DNA of 58,307 nucleotides from an uncultured Flavobacteriales bacterium (GTDB taxonomy: Bacteria; Bacteroidota; Bacteroidia; Flavobacteriales; Crocinitomicaceae): assembly GCA_946478775.1 (NCBI GenBank), contig CAMLDR010000003.1, positions 1 to 58,307 of the forward strand, read 5' to 3'. The notes below the pieces were generated by a model. It did no database searches, was not told the origin of the DNA, and saw only the letters and a list, made by a program, of their open reading frames with translations. A program made the translations under genes and the position numbers. Positions 31,300-40,520 of the stretch are shown in pieces. The first letter of the stretch is position 1; the number at the start of each line of letters is the position of its first letter.

Positions 31300-32349
31300 A
31301 TGAAAAGTATATTCATCACAGCAATCGCTATCCTTCTATTTTCTCAAACATTCGGACAAACAAATTCAAAGCAAACAGCAAAGACGATGGAGACAAAAAC
31401 AGAACAATACACTTTCCAATTGAGTGAAAAAGTAACCCGGCAAAAAGTAACCTTCAAAACCCGTTATGGAATTACATTGAGTGGTGATTTGTACCTTCCA
31501 AAAAATATCGGAACCGGAAAATTAGCAGCACTCGCGATCAGCGGTCCCTTCGGAGCGGTAAAAGAGCAGTCTTCAGGACTGTATGCGAACCAAATGGCAG
31601 AACGTGGCTTTATAGCAATTGCTTTTGATCCGTCGTACACAGGCGAAAGTAGCGGTGAACCTCGCAATGTGGCATCCCCCGACATCAGTACCGAAGATTT
31701 CAGTGCTGCGGTGGATTTTTTGGGACTTCAACAAAATGTGGATCGAAACAAAATCGGAATTATTGGGATTTGTGGCTTTGGCGGTTTTGCCTTAAATGCA
31801 ACAGTTGTAGACAAACGAGTGAAGGCGGTAGCTACCACCAGTATGTATGATATCTCAAGAGTAAACGCAAAAGGATACAATGATCAGATGACTCCGGAAG
31901 AACGGACAAAAGCTCTGGAGAAAATGAGTGCTCAAAGATGGAGGGATGCAGAAAATGGAAAACCGGCATATCCTGAAACGCATTTGCCAGAAAAATTAAC
32001 CGGGAATGAACCGCAGTTCGTGAAGGATTATTTCGATTATTACAAAACACCGAGAGGTTACCACGAACGATCTTTGAATTCAACCAATGGATGGACAACA
32101 ACCAATTCACTTTCATTTATGAATATGCCATTGTTGACTTATCTCAAAGAAATATCCCCTCGACCAATGTTATTGATCGCAGGAGCAAATGCGCATTCCC
32201 GCTACATGAGTGAAGATATTTACAAAGAAGCTTCAGAACCGAAAGAATTGATAATAATTCCAAATGCCGTTCACGTAGATCTGTATGACAAAGTGGATGT
32301 AATCCCGTTTGACAAACTGGAGTCTTTTTTTAAAGATTACCTCAAATAA
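31300..32349 (+). CDS. exported alpha/beta hydrolase with Cys at the nucleophile elbow
   Basis: A 349-residue alpha/beta hydrolase with a signal peptide (MKSIFITAIAILLFSQTFGQ). The fold is shown by LAISGPFGAVKEQ, GFIAIAFDPSYTGES near residue 104 and the His-containing IPNAVHVDLYD near the end. At the nucleophile elbow the sequence is GICGFGGFAL, with C158 where most relatives have Ser; dienelactone hydrolases also use Cys there. The DUF-like insert SMYDISRVNAKGYNDQMT follows. It is 13 bp after the acetyltransferase, forming an AraC-acetyltransferase-hydrolase unit. Substrate unknown. Confidence 0.87.
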   Translation: MKSIFITAIAILLFSQTFGQTNSKQTAKTMETKTEQYTFQLSEKVTRQKVTFKTRYGITLSGDLYLPKNIGTGKLAALAISGPFGAVKEQSSGLYANQMAERGFIAIAFDPSYTGESSGEPRNVASPDISTEDFSAAVDFLGLQQNVDRNKIGIIGICGFGGFALNATVVDKRVKAVATTSMYDISRVNAKGYNDQMTPEERTKALEKMSAQRWRDAENGKPAYPETHLPEKLTGNEPQFVKDYFDYYKTPRGYHERSLNSTNGWTTTNSLSFMNMPLLTYLKEISPRPMLLIAGANAHSRYMSEDIYKEASEPKELIIIPNAVHVDLYDKVDVIPFDKLESFFKDYLK

Positions 32350-32420
32350 ATTATCAATATTATTAGTTGCATTTGAATCTCAAATCCGGTTCGAACTTTG
32401 AACTGACTTGCGCACACGAT

Positions 32421-32451
32421 AAAGGAGATAACGGAAGTTGTCTCCTTTTTT
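32421..32451 (+). terminator. GNRA-capped terminator after the hydrolase operon
   Basis: Stem AAAGGAGA / TCTCCTTT enclosing TAACGGAAGTTGT (32429-32441) with a GGAA tetraloop, then a T-run to 32451. Third member of the TAACGNAAGTTGT hairpin family in this window. Confidence 0.9.
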
Positions 32452-32483
32452 ATTCTGATAAGACTGGACGAAATAATCCCCCT

Positions 32484-33554
32484 TCATCTCTTCAATACTT
32501 TAACCACATGCTCCCCATCCGATTTAAGAAGATACAAACCACCCGGAAATTCATCGAAAGAAATAGTTCCCGTTTGTTCGATCTCCATTTCTTTGATTAA
32601 AACACCTGCAATCGTATAGATGTACAATGGATGCTTCGCCTTGTTTCCGGAAAATGTAACATACAAAACATCCGTTACCGGATTGGGGAAAACACTCCAA
32701 TAGTCAGTACTGTTTTTGTCGACTCCCAAAACCGAACAACTATCGTCCAGCAGGTAATCGTATGGCCCAACATTCCAATCGGATAAGTGATCGTACACCG
32801 TTTGTTTTACGGCGTCTTTAATAGCTGCAGCGTCGCTGGCAGAGAGCCCGGAATTGAAGGTGGTCAATGTTGGATCGCTTCTGAATATCGTAGCATAGAA
32901 ACAGCAGGCGGCGGCATAACTTCCTGCCAGGGATGGATGACTATCATCGGGTTGAAATAATTCGATCGAAGGATGGTTTTGCCGGATATACCTCCATGCC
33001 GCGCCAACCGGCGTCATAGATGCTTTTACAGAATCGGCAAATACTTTGTAATGCGATGTGATGGTACTGTCCATTTGATAGTAAGTACGGGTAATCACCG
33101 TGTCAACCGGACATTCAGGCGGAGTACATACATAAGCATCACCGGGTTTTCTCCCCCAGGTACTGTAAAATACAGTCTGAACACATGGATTATGCGCTTT
33201 GATGACACTATCAAGTTTAACCGTGTATGGAATAAAATTGAGATACGTAGAAGGGTAGGCGAGTGCCATGCTTTGATCCTGTAAAACTACGTGGTCCCAG
33301 TTTCCGCTTGCAATTTTTGCCAAAGAGGTGGAGTTGGTTAAATGCTGTGCTAAATAATAGCCACCCGGAGCATGGATGTCAAAAATCAGCGTTTTACCCG
33401 TTGAATTGGCTAAATCTGCCAGTAGCTGGGGCATATCGTTTGCATATGTGTAGCTATTTCCTAAAAACAGTACCCTTTTTGTCTGCTGTCCGAATAAAGT
33501 GATCGAACAGAGCATGAATAGTCCGAAAGCGGATAGTTTGTGGATATTTCGCAT
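32484..33554 (-). CDS. secreted SGNH/GDSL-like hydrolase, T9SS type A cargo
   Basis: A 356-residue exported enzyme (start MRNIHKLSAFGLFMLCSITLFGQ, chosen over an ATG 21 nt upstream). SGNH blocks are visible: block I VLFLGNSYTYANDMP near residue 30 with the Ser, block III-like HVVLQDQSMAL near 85, and block V DDSHPSLAGSY near 205 with the Asp-His pair. The C-terminal ~75 residues form a type A sorting domain (WSVFPNPVTDVLYV, IYTIAGVLIKE, GLYLLKSDGEHV). Expected to hydrolyse esters of carbohydrates or lipids outside the cell. Confidence 0.88.
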   Translation of the reverse strand: MRNIHKLSAFGLFMLCSITLFGQQTKRVLFLGNSYTYANDMPQLLADLANSTGKTLIFDIHAPGGYYLAQHLTNSTSLAKIASGNWDHVVLQDQSMALAYPSTYLNFIPYTVKLDSVIKAHNPCVQTVFYSTWGRKPGDAYVCTPPECPVDTVITRTYYQMDSTITSHYKVFADSVKASMTPVGAAWRYIRQNHPSIELFQPDDSHPSLAGSYAAACCFYATIFRSDPTLTTFNSGLSASDAAAIKDAVKQTVYDHLSDWNVGPYDYLLDDSCSVLGVDKNSTDYWSVFPNPVTDVLYVTFSGNKAKHPLYIYTIAGVLIKEMEIEQTGTISFDEFPGGLYLLKSDGEHVVKVLKR

Positions 33555-33714
33555 TGTCTTTCTTTTAAAAATCAATTGATAGCGAATAAATAAGGTGAGT
33601 TTTTATGCGCTACCGTATCCATGACGAGTATATACAGCATATAGTTGTTTTATTTATCATGTTTAATCCGTTCCTATGAATTCTTAAATGATTTTCACTG
33701 GATAAATCGGATAC

Positions 33715-34443
33715 TCATTTCTCAACAGTCAGCTTAGTTTCATGAAATTCCTTCGACTGAAGCCTCACTTGCAGCACATACTCTTTTTCATTGTAGCTTA
33801 TGCGCGGTGGGAACTTGGATTCATAGAAGCTTATGGGCTGGAAAACCCGGGATGAGCCGAAATAAATCCGGCGCATCCACACGATGTTTCGCAGATTGTA
33901 GATTCCGATGTCGTAGGTGTCAAGCAATTCCTTACCGCTCCAGATTTTTATTTGGAATTCACGCTCTTTGGGTTTGCGAGCAATGGCACAATAATCGGTA
34001 AAACACCGTTCGGATTTGTAATAATAGTTCCCGTTTATTTCAAAAAAAACCTGTTCGTATGCGGGTTTTGTGTCGAACCATTGTTCCGGATCGTATCGGA
34101 GATACAGGCTGTCTTCACTAATTTCCCGATAGAACGGACCCAGTTCCACTTCTTTGAGCGTTTCGATCGTTTCAGAAATCTCATTGATGAACAAAGTGTC
34201 GTTTCTGAAGAAATAGCTGCAGGCAAAGTAAGCCCTGTTTTTCGGATAAGAGCTTCGGAATTCAATAGATGCAAGCGTATCGGATATTTGGTGTAAGCTG
34301 GCGAGCGTGAAATCCGTTTCGTTCTTATCCCATTCAAAATAAAATTGCACGTCGAAGACCTGGGCGCGTAGGTCTTTACCAAAGCTCATGAATACCAGGA
34401 GGACCAAGACCAATTTTCCGGCTGCAAAAGCTTGTATTGTCAT
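33715..34443 (-). CDS. hypothetical secreted protein
   Basis: A 242-residue protein with a hydrophobic N-terminus ending in an Ala-rich cleavage site (LVLVLLVFMSFGKDLRAQ). The mature part is aromatic- and acid-rich (VQFYFEWDKNETDFT, YLRYDPEQWFDT) with two Cys in ERCFTDYCAIARK near residue 145, likely a disulphide. No domain recognised; probably a periplasmic beta-rich protein. It stands alone. Confidence 0.65.
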   Translation of the reverse strand: MTIQAFAAGKLVLVLLVFMSFGKDLRAQVFDVQFYFEWDKNETDFTLASLHQISDTLASIEFRSSYPKNRAYFACSYFFRNDTLFINEISETIETLKEVELGPFYREISEDSLYLRYDPEQWFDTKPAYEQVFFEINGNYYYKSERCFTDYCAIARKPKEREFQIKIWSGKELLDTYDIGIYNLRNIVWMRRIYFGSSRVFQPISFYESKFPPRISYNEKEYVLQVRLQSKEFHETKLTVEK

Positions 34444-34937
34444 AATATGGTTCGATTATCCGCCAAAAATAGTGGAATAAACCATGCATTCAAACAGGAA
34501 TAGTGTTTTAAGCAGCGAATGGTAGAAATTGTACAAGGATAAAATAACGGCTGCACACCTTTCACAAAACTAAAACTCTAAACAATTTGAATGACTGTTT
34601 TGCTATAAAGCGTAATGAAGATTAATTACCTTTTTCAAAAAAATGATACTCGCGGAGTAACTGAAATTGATTTTCTCACAACTGTAACCTCAAACAATCC
34701 CCTAAAAAAGAAATCAAAGGGGTAAAGCGCAGCTTAAGCGTATATAAAGCGTTGTTTGTTATAGATTTAACATTCGGTTTTACTGGGTTTGAGCTCATTT
34801 CAGATGCATTTCAGGTCCCAATACCCTAAAATTCAACACCTGACCTTCCAAAAACCATTTCACACCAATGAGAAGAGAATCCGCCGCGGCGGATTAACAT
34901 AAACTTTAATTGGTAATTAGTAATTACTAATTGGAAA
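34444..34937. other. intergenic region with palindromes, no supported gene
   Basis: A 494-bp AT-rich stretch. It holds the GC-rich palindrome ATCCGCCGCGGCGGAT (34879-34894) and, at 34918-34931, the palindrome TTAGTAATTACTAA inside an AATTA-rich tract that runs up to the stop of the FAH-family gene. A similar AATTA-rich tract lies at 35596-35625 next to the stop of the exonuclease gene. No RNA gene recognised. Confidence 0.55.
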
Positions 34938-35549
34938 TTATTTGATTTTCAAATCAAGCATCTTCTCATCCCCGATAAAAGCCTCCAAATGATCACCAAT
35001 CGCCACCGGACCAACACCCGCAGGCGTTCCAGTAAAAATCAGATCGCCCGTTTTAAGCGTCACATATCGAGAAACAAAAGCAATGATTTGATCAATCGAA
35101 AAAATCATGTCAGCCGAATGGCCCTTTTGAACAGGAATTCCGTTTTTGTTCAGGGTGAAATGCAGGTCTTCCAGGTTTATAGAACTTACCGGGATAAAAT
35201 GCGTTCCCATCGGTGCGCTGTTGTCGAAAGCCTTGGCTTTTTCCCACGGAAGGCTTTTTGCCTTGCATTGTTCCTGCAGGTCGCGAGCCGTGAAGTCAAT
35301 ACCCAGCGAGATCTCATCGTAATAAGCCGACGCGAATTTCTCCCCGATGTTTTTTCCCACTTTTTTGATCTTCACCACAATTTCACATTCGTAATGCAGG
35401 TCCTTGGTAAAATCCGGGATGTAAAAATCGTTTCCGGCAGGCAGATAAGCCGTGTCGGGTTTCATAAAGAAAACAGGCTCCGTTGGAAGCGGATTATTCA
35501 ATTCTTTCGCGTGGTCAGCGTAGTTACGCCCTATGCAAATGATTTTCAT
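34938..35549 (-). CDS. fumarylacetoacetate hydrolase (FAH) family protein
   Basis: A 203-residue cytoplasmic protein of the FAH superfamily, small single-domain type like FAHD1/YcgM, which hydrolyse or decarboxylate acylpyruvates and related beta-keto acids using a divalent metal. The metal-binding acids are in LHYECEIVVKI (E-x-E near residue 54) and GIDFTARDLQ near residue 83; the conserved GDLIFTGTPAGVG lies near residue 170. Normal family length is about 200-220. It follows the exonuclease gene by 76 bp in the same direction. Confidence 0.92.
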   Translation of the reverse strand: MKIICIGRNYADHAKELNNPLPTEPVFFMKPDTAYLPAGNDFYIPDFTKDLHYECEIVVKIKKVGKNIGEKFASAYYDEISLGIDFTARDLQEQCKAKSLPWEKAKAFDNSAPMGTHFIPVSSINLEDLHFTLNKNGIPVQKGHSADMIFSIDQIIAFVSRYVTLKTGDLIFTGTPAGVGPVAIGDHLEAFIGDEKMLDLKIK

Positions 35550-35625
35550 TATTAGTAAAGTTCAATAGTTCAAAATGTTCTAAACAGTTCAAAATAATTA
35601 GTAATTCGTAATTGATAATTTGGAA

Positions 35626-36480
35626 TTATTTTTTGAACTTGTTCTGTAAAGCCGCCAGTTTATCTTCAATACTCAAATTCGCCCCTTCGGATTCGCGCTT
35701 TTCCCGGCGTTTCTGTTTGATGCGTTCCATTTCTTCGCGCAGCAATTGTTTGGTGAATAGGGGGAAGTCCGCATCCATCATCCAGCCAAAATACCCCGGT
35801 TCGGATTCCGAGACTTCTTCCACCGTTTTTCCTTTGTGCTTTCCAAAATTGTAAGTCACCTGGCCATCCTTCGTTTTCGCAAGTCTACCGGCAAAGTCGT
35901 GCCATTCCTGGTTTCCCTGGCGCGAAAAGTCCGATAGTTCGGGAATCGTTTTCGCAAGGTCCGGATAACGCTCCAATTGTGCTTTAAAAACGTCCAAGGT
36001 TACTTTGGTATCGTACAAGGCATTGTGCGCATTCTCCATGGATTCTTTGCAGTAAAACTGGTAAGCCGCAGCCAAAGTACGCTGTTCCATCTTGTGGAAG
36101 ATATTCTGTACGTCGATGAACCGGCGCTCATTGACTTTAAATGCATGACTGATGCGCAGGAATTCTTCCGCCAGGACAGGAATGTCAAATTTATTTGAAT
36201 TGTAGCCCCCCAGGTCCGCATCGCCGATGAAAGCAGCAATCTCGTCTGCCAGCTGTGCGAAAGTAGGCTCTCCGGCCACCATTTCATCCGTAATACCCGT
36301 AATCTCAGCAGATTCTTTGGTAATGGGAATAGTGGGATTGACGCGTTTGCAATACTCACTCTGTTCTCCGTCCGGAGTGATTTTAATCAAAGCGATTTCC
36401 ATGATCCGGTCTTTTGCTACATCTAATCCGGTGGTTTCCAGGTCCAGCATGACAAAATTCCGAGTGAGTGCTAAATTCAT
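35626..36480 (-). CDS. DEDDh-type 3'-5' exonuclease with DUF3820-like C-terminus
   Basis: A 284-residue nuclease of the DnaQ/DEDDh superfamily. Exo I is FVMLDLETTGL near residue 10 (D-x-E), Exo II YNSNKFDIPVLAEE near 95, and Exo III H..D in NAHNALYDTKVTL near 150, so the active site is complete. The C-terminal region (about residues 208-240, YNFGKHKGKTVEEV...YFGWMM) is a DUF3820-type module found after such exonucleases, followed by a basic helix (KQKRREKRESEG). Likely a DNA repair or RNA-processing exonuclease rather than the replicative epsilon subunit. Confidence 0.9.
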   Translation of the reverse strand: MNLALTRNFVMLDLETTGLDVAKDRIMEIALIKITPDGEQSEYCKRVNPTIPITKESAEITGITDEMVAGEPTFAQLADEIAAFIGDADLGGYNSNKFDIPVLAEEFLRISHAFKVNERRFIDVQNIFHKMEQRTLAAAYQFYCKESMENAHNALYDTKVTLDVFKAQLERYPDLAKTIPELSDFSRQGNQEWHDFAGRLAKTKDGQVTYNFGKHKGKTVEEVSESEPGYFGWMMDADFPLFTKQLLREEMERIKQKRREKRESEGANLSIEDKLAALQNKFKK

Positions 36481-36603
36481 ATTCTAAAGTTATAGTCAAA
36501 GATGGCGAAAATGTGGGCAGGTTTAACCTGCAGGTTCAAAAAGTTTAATCCCTCAAATTGAACTTTTCAACCTTTGAACCTTTTGAACTACCCCGAATGG
36601 AAT

Positions 36604-36634
36604 AAAAAAACCGGCCTATCTTTCGATAAACCGG
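36604..36634 (-). terminator. terminator after the PorE-like OmpA gene
   Basis: Minus strand: arm CCGGTTTATC, loop GAAA, arm GATAGGCCGG (plus-strand 36611-36634), with seven T following (A-run 36604-36610). Two G-U pairs are included; the loop is again GNRA. Confidence 0.9.
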
Positions 36635-36657
36635 CTTATATAAATAGAATTTAGTTC

Positions 36658-38997
36658 TTACTTCACAATCAGGAATTCCGTTCTACGGTTCAGCTGATGT
36701 CCTTTTTCTTTTTCTTCAAGGGTAGGCATCGCGTTGATTTGTGCATCAGAGACTTTTAATTTCGTTTCACCGTATCCTTTTCCTTGAATTCTGTTAGCAG
36801 CAATTCCTTTGGAAACGATGTAACGGGCAGAAGCTTTGGCACGTTTGTCCGATAAGATGGTATTGGCAGCATCCGTACCACGACTATCCGTATGAGATCC
36901 CAGCTCAATGTTGATTCCCGGATTCTCTTTCATGATCTTCACGATCTTATTCAGTTCAGCAGCTGCATCGGGGCGGATATTCGATTTGTTGTAGTCGAAA
37001 TAAATCGGGTTCACATTCAAACCGATATCTGTTCCGACTTCATTTTTAGCCAATGAACGGTCGATACGGATTTCAGAATTATCATCCAGGGTAACCAGCG
37101 CATCGTAAGTCATGGTGATGTAACCCGGTTTCTCCAATGTCAAAGCAAACGCCACATTGTCACCTTTCTTCATCCCGCCAAGTGTATCTGTTTTATATGC
37201 TCCACCGGCTCTCGTTAAAGATTGGGAGATTCTTTCGCCCGTTTTCTTGTTGATCAAAGTGATGGTCACATCCGATAATTTCGCCTGGGTCTTACTGTCT
37301 GTAATGGTACCCACTACATAGTAAGGTTTCACCATCATTTGTTTGTCTAAGTCCAGCCAAAATTCGCGGTAAACTTCCGAATACTCTTTGTTGCAATCTG
37401 TTTTGAACTTTTCGTTGTAGAAGTTTTTCTTTCCGTCCTTCTCATAAGAGAATGTTAAGTCGTATTCTTTACAAGGCTCCAGGGAGTTCATGAAAACACC
37501 GTCACGCAGGCGCGGGAACAATTTGCGGTCGTATGGGTTCTCACAGTTCAAACATCTCAGGGTCACAGAAACATCTTCCGGAAGCGGTTTGTTTCCGATC
37601 ACGTTGATCTTTCCGTTCAATACAGCAATGTTCTTAACTCCTAAATAGTTATTCTTGATCTCATAAATGTCTTTTTCACCTTTTCCGTCCACACGAAGGG
37701 AAGTCATGTATCCGGTCAAACCATCTACCGTAGTAGTGTAGAAAATATCATCGCAGGTAGAGTTGATCGGGGAACCCAGGTTCATGGAAGGTCCCCAGTT
37801 TCCTTTTCCATCCGCTTTAGACATGAAAATATCGAATCCGCCCATACTTCTGTTTCCATTGCTGGAAAAGTAAAGCGTGCTGTTGTCTATAGATACGAAC
37901 GGGGATTCTTCATCCATCGGCCCGTTGATACTCGGTCCTGCATTCACCGGATCTCCCCAGGTGCCGTCTTTTTGTTTGATCGAATAGTAAATATCACGTC
38001 CTCCCAAACCACCTTTGCGGTTAGAAACGAAATACATACGCTGTCCATCCGGAGTTACAGTTGCATGTGTTTCCCAATCGTTGGTATTGATCTTCTTATC
38101 ATCCAAATGGGTCACTACCTGGAATTTATTGGTAGAAAAATCGGAGTAGAAAATATCTCCGTTTCCTTTGGTATCCTGGTAAACATACACACGGCGCTCA
38201 TCAGGACTTACAGCCAGTGTAGCTTCGTTTTGCAGCGAATCACAGAATTCCAGTTTGATCGGGTCCATCCACGTAGAATCAAAATCGCGGTAAGAAACAT
38301 AAATATCTTCCGGGTATTGGTTATTTCGCGGGTCCAATCCTTTGTCGGAAGCACCTGTTACCCATCTTCTGCGGGAAGTATAGTACAAAGCAGAACCGTC
38401 TAATGAAATCACCGGCGAAAATTCCGGGTTAGGAGTGTTTACCGAACCCCCCATGTTTTTCAAATAAACATTCTTCGGAGTGTTCATTTCAGCACGGGCT
38501 ATTTTACATTGCTCCAGGTACAATTTCGCAAAGAACACATTGTTTGACTTGGTAATGGAAGTGGTCAGGAACTTATTGTAAAACTCTTCCGCTTTATCAA
38601 TATTTCCTGCTGCATGGTAGCATTTTCCCATTTCAAAGTACGCATCCACCGGCGCAGCTGTTTCCTTCGGGTTGAACGGATCGTATTTTTTGTCCGTTTT
38701 AACAATGGCTCTTTCCAAATAAGGCGTTGCTTTTACAAAATCAGTAGCCATCTCTAAATAGATGAATCCACGGCGGTAATTGTAGTTAGAACTGGTAGGT
38801 TGAAATTGGAGTAATTTGTCTACGATCATTCCGGCCTGATAGTAATATCCTTCCTGGATCATAATCGCACTTTCCATAACCAATTCCGATTCGGAACCGT
38901 TGTTAATCAATTCCATCACGCGCTTGGTATCGTATTGACCAAAAGAAATGACAGGACACAAAAACGCAAGGATAATAGTAGATTTTAGTAATTTCAT
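36658..38997 (-). CDS. PorE-like OmpA-family protein (TPR, PD40, CarboxypepD, OmpA)
   Basis: A 779-residue exported protein with the domain order of PorE from T9SS: signal peptide (ends ISFGQ), TPR-like helices (about residues 25-170), a PD40/WD40-like propeller (about 185-450; FSPVISLDGSALYYTSRR, VSPDERRVYVYQD, ATVTPDGQRMYFVSNRKGG, FVSIDNSTLYFSSNG), a carboxypeptidase-regulatory beta-sandwich (about 545-640) and a C-terminal OmpA domain (about 660-779). The peptidoglycan-binding pair is present: ELGSHTDSRGTD and RRTEF. It probably links outer membrane machinery to peptidoglycan. Several paralogs exist per genome, so equivalence to PorE itself is not certain. Confidence 0.9.
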   Translation of the reverse strand: MKLLKSTIILAFLCPVISFGQYDTKRVMELINNGSESELVMESAIMIQEGYYYQAGMIVDKLLQFQPTSSNYNYRRGFIYLEMATDFVKATPYLERAIVKTDKKYDPFNPKETAAPVDAYFEMGKCYHAAGNIDKAEEFYNKFLTTSITKSNNVFFAKLYLEQCKIARAEMNTPKNVYLKNMGGSVNTPNPEFSPVISLDGSALYYTSRRRWVTGASDKGLDPRNNQYPEDIYVSYRDFDSTWMDPIKLEFCDSLQNEATLAVSPDERRVYVYQDTKGNGDIFYSDFSTNKFQVVTHLDDKKINTNDWETHATVTPDGQRMYFVSNRKGGLGGRDIYYSIKQKDGTWGDPVNAGPSINGPMDEESPFVSIDNSTLYFSSNGNRSMGGFDIFMSKADGKGNWGPSMNLGSPINSTCDDIFYTTTVDGLTGYMTSLRVDGKGEKDIYEIKNNYLGVKNIAVLNGKINVIGNKPLPEDVSVTLRCLNCENPYDRKLFPRLRDGVFMNSLEPCKEYDLTFSYEKDGKKNFYNEKFKTDCNKEYSEVYREFWLDLDKQMMVKPYYVVGTITDSKTQAKLSDVTITLINKKTGERISQSLTRAGGAYKTDTLGGMKKGDNVAFALTLEKPGYITMTYDALVTLDDNSEIRIDRSLAKNEVGTDIGLNVNPIYFDYNKSNIRPDAAAELNKIVKIMKENPGINIELGSHTDSRGTDAANTILSDKRAKASARYIVSKGIAANRIQGKGYGETKLKVSDAQINAMPTLEEKEKGHQLNRRTEFLIVK

Positions 38998-39010
38998 TGT
39001 AGTATAAATT

Positions 39011-39051
39011 AAGAAAGACCCACCTCTTTCAGTTTAAAGTTGGTGGGTCTT
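39011..39051 (-). terminator. terminator after the 2-oxoacid dehydrogenase E2 gene
   Basis: Stem AAGACCCACC (39015-39024) / GGTGGGTCTT (39042-39051), with further inner pairing CTTT/AAAG. On the minus strand it is followed by TTTCTT. Confidence 0.85.
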
Positions 39052-39086
39052 ACGTTCATTTTATTTTTTAGTTACAAAATGGTAAC

Positions 39087-40448
39087 TTAGATTTCTCTGT
39101 TGACATCGAATTGCTCCAGATAGTCAGCAACCCGTCGCACAAATTGTCCTCCAAGAGACCCGTCAACTACCCGGTGATCGTATGAATGAGATAAGAACAT
39201 CTTGTGACGGATCCCGATAAAGTCTCCCTCAGGCGTTTCTATAACTGCAGGCATTTTACGGATTGCTCCCAATGCAAGGATCGCAACCTGCGGTTGGTTG
39301 ATGATAGGAGTTCCCATCACGTTTCCAAATGTTCCTACGTTTGTTACGGTATAAGTTCCGCCCTGGATATCTTCCGGCTTCAATTTGTTGTCGCGTGCGT
39401 TTCTTGCCAATTCATTCACTGATTTTGCAATTCCCGTCAGGTTCATCCGGTCAGCCTGCTTAATAACAGGAACAATTAAGTTCCCGGAAGGAAGCGCAGT
39501 TGCCATTCCGATATTGATATCCTTGCGTTTAATAATCTGGTTTCCGGATAAAGAAACATTGATCATTGGGAAATCCTTGATTGCTTTCACCACTGCTTCC
39601 ATGAAAATAGGAGTGAAGGTTAGGTTTTCACCTTCCCGTTTTTCAAATTCCTTTTTCATTTTATTTCTCCAGTTCACGATGTTGGTAACATCCGCTTCCA
39701 CGAAAGAAGTAACGTGCGGAGAAACATGCTTGGACATCACCATGTGCTCGGCGATCAGCTTGCGCATACGGTCCATCTCAATGATCTCATCTCCGGCCAT
39801 CGGCATAACAACCGGCTCTTTGATGTTACTTAAGAAAGAAGATCCGCCTGAAGCAGCTGCAGGAGCTGTTCCGTTGGAAGCCGCCGGTGCAGAAACCACA
39901 GGTGTTGGCTGAGCAGTTGTTGCAGCAGCAGGAGCATCCGTTCCGCGTGTGTCAATGTAGGAAAGAATGTCTTTTTTAGTCACTCTTCCACCCATGCCCG
40001 TTCCGCCGATAGCGTCAATTTCTGACATGGAAATATTTTCTTTTTGTGCTATGCTTCTTACAAGCGGGGAAATGAATTTTCCGCTTCCACTGCTTTTATC
40101 AAGAGCAGCTCCTCCGTTTGAAACCACGGCTTGTGCTGTCGTTACTGTTTCAGCAACTGCTGCAACTGCCGCAGGCTCAGCTTTTGGAGCACTCGGTGCA
40201 GCATCTCCATCCGTAGAGATAATTGCAATGACATCACCAACCTGAGCAACCTGGTCTTTTTCAAATAATTTCTGAACCAAAACTCCAGCAGCTTCGGAAG
40301 GTAATTCGTTATCAACTTTGTCCGTTGCAACCTCTACCAAAGGTTCATCCATTGCTACGGTATCCCCAACTTCTTTCAACCAGTTGGTAATGGTAGCTTC
40401 TGTAACGCTTTCTCCCATTTTTGGGAGACGAATTTCAATTTGTGCCAT
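39087..40448 (-). CDS. dihydrolipoamide acyltransferase (E2) of a 2-oxoacid dehydrogenase complex
   Basis: A 453-residue E2 subunit. A single lipoyl domain (residues 1-78) carries the lipoylated Lys in VEVATDKVDNE (K44). A peripheral-subunit-binding domain lies near 123-160 (FISPLVRSIAQKENISMSEI, GTGMGGRVTKKDIL), with Ala/Pro-rich linkers on either side. The catalytic domain (about 215-453) ends with the HRVVDGSLGG active-site motif. The lipoyl sequence and one-lipoyl layout fit branched-chain or mixed-substrate E2 enzymes; no E1 or E3 gene is adjacent, so the substrate stays open. Confidence 0.95.
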   Translation of the reverse strand: MAQIEIRLPKMGESVTEATITNWLKEVGDTVAMDEPLVEVATDKVDNELPSEAAGVLVQKLFEKDQVAQVGDVIAIISTDGDAAPSAPKAEPAAVAAVAETVTTAQAVVSNGGAALDKSSGSGKFISPLVRSIAQKENISMSEIDAIGGTGMGGRVTKKDILSYIDTRGTDAPAAATTAQPTPVVSAPAASNGTAPAAASGGSSFLSNIKEPVVMPMAGDEIIEMDRMRKLIAEHMVMSKHVSPHVTSFVEADVTNIVNWRNKMKKEFEKREGENLTFTPIFMEAVVKAIKDFPMINVSLSGNQIIKRKDINIGMATALPSGNLIVPVIKQADRMNLTGIAKSVNELARNARDNKLKPEDIQGGTYTVTNVGTFGNVMGTPIINQPQVAILALGAIRKMPAVIETPEGDFIGIRHKMFLSHSYDHRVVDGSLGGQFVRRVADYLEQFDVNREI

Positions 40449-40520
40449 ATAACGACTAAGAATTCTCGATTAATTTTCGTACAAAAATAACGGAAAAAAT
40501 AGGATTTTCACCAATGCTTT

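Noticed and set aside
36658..38997. Naming the OmpA-family protein porE
   Set aside because: The domain order fits, but several paralogs with that architecture usually occur and no core T9SS genes (porK-N, sov) are next to it.
39385..40245. Plus-strand ORFs of 92-175 codons opposite the E2 gene
   Set aside because: Shadow frames of a conserved enzyme; the Ala/Pro-rich linker produces long open frames on the other strand.
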